64,000 bases of DNA from Corbicula japonica (GCA_038501625.1 JAZAYU010000007.1:2211685-2275684); one strand, 5' to 3'; numbered from the stretch's first letter, positions 34,742 through 47,384 are shown. The notes: a model not told the origin generated them from the sequence alone. Translations and numbers: made by a program.

Positions 34742-35334
34742 CTAATTATTGAAATTCAATATAAATTTTTAATTTGCAAATGTTTCTATGGATCTGTATT
34801 ACTTTTTACTAGAAATATCATGAAATGTAGAGAAAAAACTGTTTTTGCATAATATTTATTACTGCCTTTATTACATTTTTTTGAAACAGAGCTATCACTA
34901 ATTAGATGTAATCAGCACATCAGAAAGTGGTTGTTTTTCTTGCATATCCTACAAGAAAAGTTTTGAGAAATGCATTGAGAAACCTTGTGAACCCATATTT
35001 TGAAAGAAAATCTCAATAATGCCACAAAACCACCAAATTTTTTTCACTCTCCTGATGCTTAAAAATATGAAATGAATTCTAAATTTTAACAGTGCTAAAA
35101 TTTATTTCTAGTGTTTGTATATAATTATTTAAGTAAACCAATCTTACATGTGCAAGTGTTGCTGATAAACATCTTCCATCCCTGGGACAACTGTTGCTAG
35201 TGTTACCTGAGCAACAAATCCTTTGTAGCAGGTGTAACAGAAAATATTGTTCTATCTTTAACTCCAGAGTACGTAAGATTTTTCAGTGGACCAAATGTTA
35301 AATTACATAAATTTGGAATGCTTGGTGCTGCTAG

Positions 35335-36617
35335 CGCTGTGATCTGAAAACTGATTTGTGATTACCTGAGGACTGAATCTTGGTATAGAACCAAACTTTG
35401 TGATTTCTGAGGATAGAATAAAGGCACAGAACCAGACTAGGTGATTTCTGAGGACACTCTTAACATAGAACCAGACTCTCTTAGCATAGAACCAGACTAT
35501 GTGATTTCTGAGGACAGACTCTTTGCATAGAACCAGACTCTTAGCATAGAACCAGACTATGTGATTATCTGAGGACAAAATCTGAACCAGACTATGTGAT
35601 TTCTGAGGACAGACTTTAAACATCGAACCAGACTGTGATTTGTGAGGACAGACTCTTAGCATAGAAAGACTGTGATTTGTGAGGACAGACTCTTAGCATA
35701 GAAAGACTGTGATTTGTGAGGACAGACTTTTAGCATAGAACCAGACTGTGATTTGTGAGGACAGACTCTTAGCATAGAAAGACTGTGATTTGTGAGGACA
35801 GACTCTTAGCATAGAAAGACTGTGATTTGTGAGGACAGACTCTTAGCATAGAAAGACTGTGATTTGTGAGGACAGACTTTTAAGCATAGAACCAGACTGT
35901 GATTTGTGAGGACAGACTCTTAGCATAGAAAGACTGTGATTTGTGAGGACAGACTCTTAGCATAGAAAGACTGTGATTTGTGAGGACAGACTCTTAGCAT
36001 AGAAAGACTGTGATTTGTGAGGACAGACTCTTAGCATAGAAAGACTGTGATTTGTGAGGACAGACTTTTAGCATAGAACCAGACTGTGATTTGTGAGGAC
36101 AGACTCTTAGCATAGAAAGACTGTGATTTGTGAGGACAGACTTTTAGCATAGAAAGACTGTGATTTGTGAGGACAGACTTTTAGCATAGAACCAGACTGT
36201 GATTTGTGAGGACAGACTCTTAGCATAGAACCAGACTGTGATTTGTGAGGACAGACTCTTAGCATAGAAAGACTGTGATTTGTGAGGACAGACTTTTAGC
36301 ATAGAACCAGACTGTGATTTGTGAGGACAGACTCTTAGCATAGAAAGACTGTGATTTGTGAGGACAGACTCTTAGCATAGAACCAGACTGTGATTTGTGA
36401 GGACAGACTCTTAGCATAGAAAGACTGTGATTTGTGAGGACAGACTTTTAGCATAGAACCAGACTGTGATTTGTGAGGACAGACTCTTAGCATAGAAAGA
36501 CTGTGATTTGTGAGGACAGACTTTTAGCATAGAACCAGGCTATGTGATTTGTGAGGACAGACTTTTAGCATAGAACCAGACTGTGATTTCTGAGGACAGA
36601 ATCTTAGCATAGAACCA
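35335..36617. repeat. 37/39-bp minisatellite, about 30 copies
   Basis: The unit is AGACTGTGATTTGTGAGGAC followed by AGACTCTTAGCATAGAA, with or without a trailing CC (37 or 39 bp). Units left of about 35630 are degenerate. Two variants alternate irregularly: CTCTTAGC units usually lack the CC, and CTTTTAGC units usually have it. Open minus-strand frames across it are artefacts of the repeat. Confidence 0.95.
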
Positions 36618-37055
36618 TGAATAAGGGTTTGCTAGTTGGTGTTGGGAAATATGAAAGTTTATTCTTTTGCTTTAAAAGCAGCATATGCATTTTAACAATT
36701 GATGAAAACAGTAGCTGCGAATATTCGTGCATTCTTTTTCTGCAAAAGAACCTACGCAATTATTCTGATAGGGCAGTGCCAAGTGTAAGAAACACAAAAT
36801 AATCATGCTTTTTAAATTTTACTCTACATAAATGGGGTGTGTTTAAAATGTCTGTGGACACCAAGGCTAAACCAGAAACCTGTGAAGGTGCCATGGAAAA
36901 ACGCCAAAAAGAAAAATAATTGTTTATATAATAGGAAACCTTTACGTTTGAATTCACCCATTTATGTTATCCTGGCACCTCTTGTGCTGTTACTGTCACT
37001 CATTTTCCTAGTTGTAAGACTACCACTATTCATCAGTCAGTTTCATACTTCACAC
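36618..37055. other. Intergenic, no gene seen
   Basis: No recognised feature. The short frames on both strands have no family resemblance. Confidence 0.5.
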
Positions 37056-37059
37056 TGCT

Positions 37060-37575
37060 TTTTATGCCCCCACTCTGAAAGAGAAGGGGGATATAGGTTT
37101 GTCCTTGTCAATCTGTTCATCCTTCTGTCTGTCCATCTGAAACTTGTGTTGCACATAACTCAAAAAGTATATGAGTCACAGTCATGAAACTTTACAGATG
37201 TGTTGACCATCATATGTAGTTGTGCACCTGGGATTTTGTTTTGGGCCAAGCCTGTTAAGACTATAGTTATGGCCCCTAATCCATTTCAATTTAATGCATT
37301 CAGCATGTAATCTTGTATCACATGCAAGTTCAAAAGTATAAGAGTCACTGTCACAAAACTTTGCAGGCTTATTGACTATCATGTGTATTTGTGCACCTTG
37401 GGTTTTGTTTCTGGCCACACCTGTTAAGACCAGAGTTATGCCCCCTTATGCATTTCAATATAATGCATTCAGCATGTAATCTTGTGACGCCTGTAAGTCC
37501 AAAGGAATAAGAGTCACAGTCATGAAACTTTACAGGCTTGTTGACCATCAAACTGCACTCATTAAATATTGTGAA
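37060..37575. repeat. Dispersed TTATGCCCCC repeat with ~115-bp internal tandem units
   Basis: Starts TTTATGCCCCCACTCTGAAA, followed by about three imperfect units containing AGAGTCACAGTCATGAAACT, TTGACCATCATATGTA, GTGCACCTGGGATTTTG and CATTCAGCATGTAATCTTG. It resembles other TATGCCCC elements in the window (40668, 41133). A Helitron-like origin is possible. Confidence 0.8.
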
Positions 37576-37741
37576 ATGCAAATTAATCTGTTTTTGTTTT
37601 CTTGAAATGTTTCACTATTATTTGTGCTGTGACCGCTATACATGTATTGGCTTTTTGACAATGATAACTGAGAGTTGGGGCATCTGTATTCTAGGGACTT
37701 ATCTCTAGTTAAATATGCAGATAACAGATTTCTATTTTGCT

Positions 37742-37880
37742 TTATCCCATCACTTCATAGATAGGACTTTTATTGCATGAGCAACGAGTTTAGATCCAGA
37801 TCAACCAGCACATCCATGCCATTTATCAGGATCTACAGTTTGCTTTTAGTTCATTAGGTTTATTCTAACCAAAAAGTTAT
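37742..37880. mobile_element. Foldback MITE, family A (partial)
   Basis: TATCCCATCACTTCATAGAT, GTTTAGATCCAGATCAACCA, ATCAGGATCTACAGTTTGC and TTAGGTTTATTCTAACCAAA; the right end is missing. Confidence 0.7.
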
Positions 37881-38724
37881 ACATTATTTATGTTCTTTCA
37901 CATTTCAAAATTATATGCATTTTATACTCAGATTTAATTTTGTGTTAATTTATGAAATTATTTTTGTAAGAACACAGTTTTTCAAGAAAACTGTTTTGTA
38001 TATAGACTTTAGAGTTTTTGTTAGTTATGTTACACTTACACGTATTTTATACTCCTTTTTGTATTAATCATGAAACAAAGTCATATTTTATTGTTATTGT
38101 GTATAAAATATTATGTAAACAGAGAAGTCTGTCTAAACAAAATTAAGAATACATTTTAATCACCTGTTAACATGAAATCTTCATAATGACATAAATAAGA
38201 AAATGTTTGAAATTGTTGTTTGAAAGCATGTCTGTCAAATATTATTCTTAAAGCAGTTTTTGTAACATAATAATTTAAATGCTTTAAAAAAATGAAATGA
38301 AAATTTTAATTACTTATTTTCAAGAGGAAAATCTTTGAGTGTCCTAGTTTCAAGGATTGTATTCATTAAAAAAAAACAACAACATTCAAATTATAACATA
38401 ATACCTGACTTTACTTATGTGCAAGTTTTGTGCCAGTATTTCTGTTTTGTGATTGATTTCAGTGCTGAAATCCCTTTTAGATGGGAGTGTTTGGAAGACC
38501 CCTTCATTATGAGAATTTATCAAGATTCATTATATATACATGTATGTACAAGAAGTGAAGCTGGAGGTGATTTTCAATATCTGACTACTCACAAATTTCT
38601 GTATGTACAAATTGACTAGAATATGAGGATAACATACAGAAATAAGAAAAATTTAATAAAATCATGATGTTTATACATGTAAAACCACTGGCCCTGCAAC
38701 TTCTAAAGATTTGATGGGTCCATG
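37881..38724. other. Intergenic, no gene seen
   Basis: AT-rich. A 94-codon frame (38335-38619) shows no known domain. Confidence 0.5.
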
Positions 38725-38960
38725 GTTTGTCCCTTTCTTCCATAGACACACATTGATTGTGAGGGCTAAAAGTTTAGATCCAGATGAGCTGGCACATCCA
38801 TGCCACTAATCAGGATCTAAACGGCTTTTGATTTATTAGGTTATTTCTGACCAAATGCTACAATGGCAGATCCAGATCAAATGGCACAGACGTGCTGACT
38901 GACCTGGATCTACACTGGTGGCAAACACATAAAAGTGTGTATATGTGGAGGAAAGGGTTA
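38725..38960. mobile_element. Foldback MITE, family A
   Basis: AGTTTAGATCCAGATGAGCT, AATCAGGATCTAAACGGC, TTAGGTTATTTCTGACCAAA and CTGACCTGGATCTACACTGG; ends ATATGTGGAGGAAAGGGTTA. Confidence 0.85.
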
Positions 38961-39437
38961 AAGGAGAATGTTAAGATTTCTTTGATTTTATAGCAGTCTT
39001 TTCAAAAGGTTTTGGTATGATAGCCAATTTCATTTAGAAAAGTCAATTTGTCCAGGATAATATTTGATGTTAAAAACAACATAAACTGTCACCAACATTA
39101 AAGATTCCAGATATCTCAGTTATACAAAGATGTTAAGGCATCATTTTAATAAAAAGATTGTGTTATTACTTGAGAACTTGTGCTGTAAAGCTGTTTATGT
39201 GATTTGTTGAATTGCTTTTAAAAGTTTATGCTTTAATTATATCATAATATATAAAACACATTTTCTTGTCTTGAAAGACCCCACCATGCATTTAGTTCAG
39301 AACTGATATTAATTCAATGTTACTCGCAATTTATATTGATAGCTTTTGTTGAGTGAAACATGATCTTTTGACTAATTCCTATGTGCCTTTAACAAATCGT
39401 CATGGTCTATTGTCATTATAATTAATATCTCGTCCAT

Positions 39438-39648
39438 CTTAACCCTTTCCTCCATATATACGCCATTTTTGGATGGGCAAGCATGCCATCTGATCAGGAT
39501 TTCCACTGTTCCCTTTTTCATTCATTATTTTATTTCTGACAAAAAAGCGACCAGTGCTGATCCAGATCAAGTGGCACATCCATGCCACTTGATCTGGATC
39601 TACACTTATAGCACATGCATTATTCATGTGTATATAAAGGGTTAAGAG
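39438..39648. mobile_element. Foldback MITE, family A (near full length)
   Basis: TTAACCCTTTCCTCCATATA at the left and GTGTATATAAAGGGTTAA at the right, with GATCCAGATCAAGTGGCACA and its complement in the centre. Confidence 0.88.
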
Positions 39649-39699
39649 ACATATAGTTGATGGACAATCATTCATAATAATCACCTGTCTTACCCTCCA

Positions 39700-40665
39700 T
39701 CTTTTGTAAGCATGAGAGATGGGTGTTCATACATATGATTGTTGTGTTTAAGTATACATGTTAACTCATTTCTTGTATGAGCCAGGCTGAGTCTCTGACA
39801 AAATGACCCTTGTCATATTAAAAATACATGTATTGTTGGGTTCTTAGCCATTGATACCTCAATTTTCATCAAAAAATTATTTATTAATAGAAAATTTTAG
39901 CATTGTGAATTATAAAACTAAATAATATTCTTATTGAAGAATTAGCATTATATTTTGACCACATAATACTTTAATATCTATGAACAAGGTGATATGAAAA
40001 ATTTAAAGGGTAATTTTTATGGTTGCCTAAAGGCCATTTTGTCAGAGACATCCAGTTGCAAAGAAATACTTTGGAGTGAATTCTGATAGTGGTGAATTGT
40101 CATGTTTAGGCCAAGGAATTATTATGGTGTTTTCTGGTTTTACATATTAATCTAGAGAATTTAATTCTTTAAAAGTAAAATCCTATAAAATAAATTAAAT
40201 TTCCAAATCAACTGTGATTTGTTGTTTATTTGAGATTTATTTAACTGGAATGAAATCGCTTTGTCAGTCGTACTAAGTTGATCATAAAATAATTTCTCAA
40301 TATTTCTTCATCAAACTTTCAAATTACTATTAATGAATTATTATCCTACTATAGAAGCCTATGTCACACTTGGGGTGCAAATGTTCAAGTCTGAACAAAA
40401 AGCTTTTATCTTAATAAGATTAGTTTTGCAACTGATAAAGAGATGTCAGCCAAACTTTACAAAAATGTTCATGTCAAAAATAAAAGACAGAGGAACATCT
40501 GAGAAGCAGTTCAAACTTTATTATATAAAAAACCCTGACTAGCTTTTAATTTTCAAATTCTCCAGAGACTTTCCCAAGTTGTCACCTTAGTGACTATCAA
40601 TTTATCCTATGTTCAACATAGCTGTTAAATGATTACAGAAGCTGTGGTCATGGTGGTGGTTTAAT
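39700..40665. other. Intergenic, no gene seen
   Basis: AT-rich sequence with no recognised gene or repeat; a 69-codon frame at 40333-40542 has no known family. Confidence 0.5.
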
Positions 40666-40667
40666 CG

Positions 40668-40920
40668 TTTTTATGCCCCATACAGTTGTAGGCATGTAGA
40701 GTTTCACTCATCCTTACGTCTGTAGGTCCTTCGCCCAAATCTTGTGTGGCATCAACTCCTCCTTAGGTGGATTTCTTTCAGATTTGCACAGATGATGATT
40801 CAAGCAGGATGTTAAGATGATCTCAAAGAAAGGATTTTTTAAAGTGACCATTTTTACCAGAGTTATGTCCCTTTTTTATTGCAGCAGTGGGGGCATCAGT
40901 GTCTGAGGACACATTCTAGT
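40668..40920 (+). mobile_element. Helitron-like nonautonomous repeat
   Basis: Starts TTTTTATGCCCCATACAG and includes CTTCGCCCAAATCTTGTGTG, TTTCAGATTTGCACAGATGA and GCAGTGGGGGCATCAG. It ends GGACACATTCTAGTTTT, where the CTAG terminus is Helitron-like. No inverted repeats or target duplication, as expected for that class. The assignment is tentative. Confidence 0.5.
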
Positions 40921-41132
40921 TTTATGTTGTTTTTTATGCTCCTCACAAAAATTCTATGGGATCATATAGTCCCTGCTTCGTTTATCTATCTATCTGTTGT
41001 TTTCCCCCACATTTGTCCGGGCTTATCTCGGCAACCACTGGCGTGAATTCAATCGAACTCTAAGGTAAGTTTCACTAAAATGAATTACACGTGCATATTG
41101 TAAACACAATCTGTTTGGATGATTTTTCATGA

Positions 41133-41705
41133 AGATATTTTTATGCCCCGGCATCTAGTGATTGAACTGTCCGTCCGTCCGTCCGTCCGGTTAACATTTT
41201 TCGGCAAGATGGATATTTCTCAATTTCTACCAACAGCATTGGCATCAAAGTTTACACACTTACTTAACAGTTCACAGATCATGACCCTGACAAGTTACAT
41301 AACTCTGGGTACCTTATTTCTGGTGTTATCTCCCCTTTTTGTACTTAGAACAATGGTTAACCTGTTTTGGCAAGTTGGATATTTTTCCATTTCTACAAAG
41401 ATCATTAGCATGAAAGTTTACAAACTTACTATACAGTACACAGGGTATGACTTTTAACAAGTTAGATAACTCTGGCTATCTTAATTCGGGGTTTTCTCCC
41501 CAATTTGTACTTAGACATAAATGGTTCACATTTTTCGGCAAGTTGGATATTTCTCAATTTCTACAAAGAGCATTGGCATGAAAGTTTACACACTTACTTA
41601 ACAGTTCACACGTCATGACCCTGACAAGTTACATAACTCTGAGTACCTTATTTCTGGTGTTATCTCCCCTTTTTGTACTTAGAAAAGTGGTTAACCTGTT
41701 TCGGC
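41133..41705. repeat. ~180-bp tandem repeat with (GTCC)n start, three copies
   Basis: Starts TTTTTATGCCCCGGCATC and a CCGTCCGTCCGTCCGTCCGG run, then three imperfect units with TTTTTCGGCAAGATGGATAT, CAATTTCTACCAACAGCATT, AACAGTTCACAGATCATGAC and GGTGTTATCTCCCC. Confidence 0.85.
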
Positions 41706-41710
41706 AAGTT

Positions 41711-41992
41711 TAACATGAAACTTAATGTTGCCTATTTACTTTGAAAGTACTTGTCCTATACACTTCATACTTGGAATATATCATCATCATGAACAACAAC
41801 ATCGGTTACAACAAGAATGATAACTATTTTTGAGTTATGCCCCTTTCAAATGCAACTTTAACATGAAACTTAATGTTGCCTATTACTTTGAAAGTACTTG
41901 TCCTATTCACTTCATACTTGGAATATATCATCATCATGAACAACAACATCGGTTACAACAAGAATGATAACTATTTTTGAGTTATGCCCCTG
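41711..41992. repeat. 148-bp tandem repeat, two copies
   Basis: Units start TAACATGAAACTTAATGTTG at 41711 and 41859, with CATACTTGGAATATATCATC and ATTTTTGAGTTATGCCCC. The second copy ends abruptly at the endonuclease fragment. A diverged relative lies at 30836-31000. Confidence 0.9.
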
Positions 41993-42270
41993 AACATGTT
42001 TTACATAATATGCTGAAAGGTATACCTGTTAATTCAAAGGTCATATTAACAGGAGATTTAAATGAAAATTTACTGTCAGAAGGCAAGTCAGCTGTATGCA
42101 GACATCTTGAAGAGAATGGATTCAAGCAACAGGTTAGGGATCCTACACATAACAGTGGGTCTTGCCTCGACCACTTGTATACAAAGAATGTTCCAGTCTC
42201 AAATACCTTCGTACATTCATGTTACTTCAGTGATCACTGCTGGGTATCCTGTCACTTTAACATTACTTAA
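41993..42270 (+). pseudogene. Endonuclease/exonuclease/phosphatase domain fragment (mobile-element origin)
   Basis: About 92 codons to a TAA stop (42268-42270), beginning with HVLHNMLKGIPVNSKVILTG. It contains the GDLNEN metal-binding/catalytic motif, DPTHNSGSCLDHLY, and a final YFSDHCWV with the SDH catalytic pair of the EEP superfamily. The order GDxN ... S-x-LDH ... SDH is the C-terminal half of such an endonuclease. The 5' half is missing: the frame starts exactly where the tandem repeat stops. Similar domains occur at the end of Helentron-type Helitron helicases and in LINEs. The 'GDLNEN..' version and lack of an adjacent reverse transcriptase favour a Helentron, but this is inference. 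Confidence 0.7.
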
Positions 42271-44010
42271 TACAAGTGTTTGATTTGTCAGCATGTTTGA
42301 ACTGGGTTATTGTGAAAATATAACTGCCAAGTATTATAAAGTAATTGTGTTTAATAGTGAAATAGATGAAAAGGGGATCTTTCAAAGCGACCAAACACAA
42401 CAAATTTAAACAAGTGCAGACTTGGAATGATTTAGCCTCCTCATGGTCAGTAATGGAAATGCAAGTTAGTAGGGGATTCTTGGCCTTACACCAGTTGTTA
42501 CATCATTCTCACAGCATGGCAAATATTTGTCACTGTATATAAGATGTACATGTATACACAAGTAAATCAGTACAATAATTCATAACAGACATGTTATAGA
42601 CATTTGCTGTGCCTTTTCTATGAAGATGACAAATCTTGATGCATACAAGCCGGCTTTCTGTGTCAGAGATAACTGAACTTTTCTGTATAAAGGTGTTATC
42701 ATTTTTCTTATCTTCTGTACAAGCTAACATGGTATTTTCATGTATAATCTGCTATTCATAATCTTTTATTAAAGGTTACTTTACTTTTATGTTAACTTTT
42801 TCATGAACAGGTTCTGGCACCAGAAAGTTATTTCCACTATTTAGAACTAATTATTGATTTCAGTTGCTGTTTTAACACTGTGATATCATTTTAAATTCGC
42901 ATCATGACAAACTTCGCTACCGGGGGCATACCGGTATGTGTTTTTCTGAACACAGCTTCTTGTTTTTTAATTTCTCTATCGTATGATATAGGTCTATCGT
43001 ATGATATAGGACCATCCTTGTCTGGCTTATTTCTCAACTATACCCTGCTGGAAATTATTGAAGATGTGAATATTATCAGCACATACTGGTTCTCTGTTTT
43101 TCACAGAGCCATTAGCCTTTTCATACAGGACTGTGTATCTTGGCTATTCCTCTCCAACCATCAGTTGGAATTCACTGAAACTGTATCGAAAGCTTCACTA
43201 TTGGGAGGAGATCCACTTGTATTAGCATTTTTTGGCTTAAGGATTTTAGAATTATTGTCCTTTTTAATTTCTAGATAGCTTGATATAGAAAGGGACCCAC
43301 GCAAGCGTGGTCTAAGAGAATTTACCCATGTTACCTATTTCTTATTTTCATTAGAAAGGCATGCCTGTAGCAATCTTATTTATCTGTAAACTGACCCCTC
43401 ACTAATCAGAGCATGTTTTTAAAGAACCAGATTGTATAAATAAATGGTTTAAAATAAATTTTAATATTGAGACTACCCCTCCAAAACAGGTTTGCAAGTC
43501 CTATGAATTGTCTTAATAGAAAGGTTTTACAGTATTATTAAGGTAATGATGAACATAATGTGACAAAACAATATTATACCGGTATGGGTATGGACGAGGT
43601 TCTCACAAAAATATACTATTCAAAATTTGATAAGGATCACTTAAAAGATTATGTTTATTCCTTACATCAGGTTGAAACAATAAAATATTTGATGTGATTC
43701 TGAAAATTTGTTCGTTTGGCTTCAGCTTTGTGCCACAAAGGAATGAGCTGATTAACTGTTGAAGCGAAACAGCGGTTGAAACTTGGTAGAGGCAATATTT
43801 TGGGATAAAACGGAAAGCGATCCCTATCAAATTTTGAGTAGTATATAAGTACATAAAACTTTGGGAGAAATTGCAAACTGATAGTGACCAAATATTTTTG
43901 TGCAAACAAGAATATGTCAGAATGTTGTTTTTTGAAGTATCTTTGATTTCCTGATTTGTAAAGGTATGGCTATATTTAGGTTCATCAAAAGACCTACCAT
44001 TGATACAATA
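42271..44010. other. Intergenic, no gene seen
   Basis: A 124-codon frame (42904-43278) contains a small duplicated segment (CTATCGTATGATATAGG twice, near 42980) and hydrophobic residues, but no recognised family. Short minus-strand frames at 43603-43909 also lack homology. Nothing is called. Confidence 0.5.
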
Positions 44011-44013
44011 CCT

Positions 44014-44085
44014 AACATTAGGCTGGGAAACGAACCCGGGTAGCCTGCGATGCAGGCGAGCATTCTACAACTGAACCATCCATAC
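44014..44085 (-). repeat. tRNA-like sequence (glycine-type body, GCA anticodon), probably pseudogene
   Basis: On the minus strand GGTTCAGTTGTAGAATGCTC (A-box region), CTCGCCTGCATCGCAGG (anticodon arm) and CCGGGTTCGTTTCCCAG (T arm, B box) give a recognisable tRNA. The body resembles tRNA-Gly, but the loop CTGCATC reads anticodon GCA (plus strand 44051-44053), which is cysteine. The acceptor stem pairs poorly and the T stem has a mismatch, so a pseudogene or SINE head is likeliest. Confidence 0.65.
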
Positions 44086-44089
44086 ATGT

Positions 44090-45290
44090 GATACAGAGGT
44101 TTTTTAATGTGGTTTATAAAATAAATGATCACTCTGATTAAAAAAAATTATCGACAAAGTCAAGTTTTCTAATTTTAAACGACGAATGTCAGTGTGATTG
44201 TTATGCTGTACTGCTGCCACACATTTCTTTTGAGAGTGCAACTGAGACTGGTCTGTAATCATTTGATTAAATTGAGCGAGATCTATTTGTAGCATATCTA
44301 TTTCTACTTTTAGCTTTAGGTGTTTTCCTTTTTTTAAGATATTTTCTCTATTTCAAGTTTAGATGCTCACATTTGAGTGCTTCGGCGACATAGAATAGAA
44401 TAGCTTGAGATCATGCGGTTTCTCCGGAAAATCGGCTATCAGATATCCTATTCTTTTAATAGTATAGTTGTGTCAATTTTAATAGTATAGTATTTAATAG
44501 TATAGGTTGTGTGACTTGTGTCAATTTATATTGTGTGGGTTATATCTCCACAACCAGCTGTCGACACTTTATGGAGAGCATCACTAACAAGAGTATATGT
44601 GCATATTGTCCGAATATTCCAAGTAAATGATTTTCCATTTATTGCCCTTTGAAATACTGTACAATAATGATATAGAACCATTTAAGTTTATGCTTTGTCA
44701 CAGGCTTTATTTCAGTAAAAATTAATGGGTAAATTAACTAATATGAGGAGATGTGCATGAATATATCATCATATCCCTGAGTTCGTTTATTTTTCACTGT
44801 TATTGCCCTTTTAATTTTTTGATATAATTGATACTGGCTGTTTCAAGGCAGGAACCCCTTGGGGTCTCTTTTTCGTTAATTGTTTGTTGTACCTTATTTG
44901 AAATTGAATATTATATAAGCTTTTTCCCCTCTCCTATATTGGGGACGCTGTGCTTTCTGAGGGATGCTATTGCTGATATGCTTGTTTCACTTTTTTAACA
45001 GCAATAATTAAGTAATGCAACCAACAGTTTATCTGCTCTAATTATTTTCTTCATCGTGGTTTACTTAAATGATAAAACTACATAAAGGACTGAGAGTGCT
45101 TATACCACCCAAACCAATCAAATGAAAATCTAAAAAACACATAATAAAGAACACAAGTTATTTTTGTTTTATTTATTTGTTTTAAGAGTTTACAACTCAT
45201 ACAAAATCTATTAGATGAAGTATCATTCTGACACTTAAAGAATGAATATATATGGTAAAGATCTTAAGACTTACAGGAAGCAATATAGAC
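44090..45290. other. Intergenic, no gene seen
   Basis: Only a short direct repeat of 'TTTTAATAGTATAG' at 44453-44510 stands out. Confidence 0.5.
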
Positions 45291-47060
45291 TAGATGGGTG
45301 TTCAGTTGAACACTTGTTCTCCTTTGGTACTATTTTGGAACAAAAATTCAAGTACAAAAAGGTGCATCAAATGTGACCTTGACCTAAAGAATTTGGCATC
45401 ATTATGAGCGAGTTGTCATAAGCAATATAATTTGAAATTTTTAAAGTTTCATGAAGAAATACTAAGACATGGCATAGTTATAGCCAACGTAACATTTTCA
45501 TGTTTAAATCCAAGTACAAGAGGGCCATCGCTCACCAGATTCTTGAATTAATGAAATGGAAGGTAGAAAAATTCAAGAAAATAACAAATACACAGCTGAA
45601 TTTGCAACAATTAAAATAACGGCCCTTAAAGCATCACACAAAGATATGTTTTCAAATAGAACACATCTAGTTTAGCGGACCACAACATTTAAGTAAAGAT
45701 CATTGCTTGTGAGTAAATTCAAGTAAGCCATGTGTCAAACAAATTTCAATAATAGTGAGTTTAAATGGGGGCTACCGCCCCTATACCCCCGCTTTTCTCG
45801 CTCAAACGCCGCTAGGCTTTTGTGTTTTGAACATCTGGGGTCCCCTAAACTAGATTCTACCCTTTTCAAATTTCATGAGATGATGATTCTACTTCATTTG
45901 CTGGGGGTATCATAGCATTTCAAGAAGCTCCTAGTCTTCAACTCATTACATAAATGCAAATAATATGTTGTCTTTCGAGGCAGTAGTTTGGTTGAAATTA
46001 ATAGAAATTACTGTTTACAGCTGAGACCTCTCTTTAATATAGTCTGAACATTTTGAGAAATTCATGTGCTAAAAATTTGTTGTTGTTTTACAGTGAATAA
46101 AATATTCAGAAAAGCCAGATTTTCAAAGTGCTATGAAATAACAATGTTTATTTGGTCAGTATCCATAGAAAGTGACAAAATTTACCCTATAAAAACTTCC
46201 AGAGCGAAGTTCTTAATATTGCATAACACAGATCTAAGCAGCAAAGTTCAATAGGTCATTGACCAGCAACTGGAGGAAAGAACTCTGATAATGCATCCTA
46301 TTCCTAATACATCTTACGATTGAATCTAAATTTTCACTCTGCTACTAAAATTTTTGTTTCAAATTTTATCACTGAACAACCAGTGAATGAAATGTTCAGG
46401 AAAGATTGAATTTTAAGATGATATAAAGTTTGTGTCAAAATCAGATTGGTTACTCTAGAAAATCAAAGGTTAATTACAGAGTTTAAAAGAAAAAAAATTA
46501 AACCCCCAGGGCAGGGCAACTGGGCAACCCAAGTTCATCAATTCAATATTTTGAGTAGAGATCATCAATATAAATATTCATACCAAATGTGATGACAATC
46601 GGATGAAAAAAGTGACCTCTATTGCATTAACAAAATTTTTGCTTTAATCTGACCTAGTGACCTAGTTTTTGACCCAGGATGACCCAGTTTCAAAAGGGAT
46701 TGAGACACTATCAAGACAAACATTCTGACCAAGTTTGATGACAATCGGTTAAAAACAGTGGCCTTTATCGCGTTAACAAACAAAAAGTTGGCGGACGACC
46801 GACATGCTGGTCCATTTCTGATCACAATAGCTCACTCAGAGCCTTTGGCTCTGGTGAGCTAAAAAGGAACATAACTCCTTTAAATGTGACCTTGACCTAA
46901 AGAATTTGTCATCATCACAAGCATGATGTCATAAGCAATATAATTTGAAAGTTTCATGAAGAAATATTAAGAAATGGCAAAGTTATTAAGTTTTCGTGAC
47001 AGACAAAGGGATCCTTTTGTACAGCCATTTCTTCGAAAAAGGCGACGAAAAAAGCAATAC
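45291..47060. repeat. Second copy of the TGACCTTGACCT repeat, interrupted by another element
   Basis: Starts CTAGATGGGTGTTCAGTTGA as at 6050 and ends CCATTTCTTCGAAAAAGGCG as at 7970. It carries GTGACCTTGACCTAAAGAAT at 45374 and 46886. The unit is split by inserted DNA at about 45523-46863. Confidence 0.85.
45523..46863. mobile_element. Helitron-like insertion within the repeat
   Basis: The inserted DNA starts near AGAGGGCCATCGCTCACCAG and ends with the hairpin CAGAGCCTTTGGCTCTG followed by GTGAGCTAA. A 3' hairpin followed by CTAA is Helitron-like. It includes the 'TGACCTAGTGACCTAGTTTT' block at 46649. No coding capacity was recognised. Confidence 0.55.
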
Positions 47061-47384
47061 AGAGAAAGTTACAAATTATTTATGATTTTTACTGTCTGCC
47101 AAAGTTTAAACAATTACCTAGGAAAATGAACTGATGACTTGCAAATGTACGTATGAACCCACTTTGTGGGGGCATAAAAAGACTTTGATTCCAAAGAATT
47201 AAATTCTGTGGATTCATTTATCATAAAAATGTACAAGAAATGAGTCTATAATTATTTAACACAAATATCAGATTCATGAACACTCAAGTTTCAACTCTCG
47301 AGCTGGGAAGATGGATAGTCAGACAGCTGAACATCATAAATGATTGTCTTAGATCAGCTATATGCCTCTAAAAGGGGATTCAGT

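Larger units (their letters stand above)
33698..35330. other. 3' region of the TIR-Death gene
   Basis: Probable 3' untranslated region and intergenic DNA, with a partial family A MITE at 33850-33945. No other gene recognised. Confidence 0.5.

Noticed and set aside
36144..36341. Repetitive protein-like frames on the minus strand (also 35303-35662)
   Set aside because: They are translations of the 37/39-bp minisatellite and show no independent coding evidence.
42904..43278. 124-codon plus-strand frame with hydrophobic stretches
   Set aside because: It contains an 18-bp direct duplication, has no recognisable family and no splice or start context. It is probably chance.
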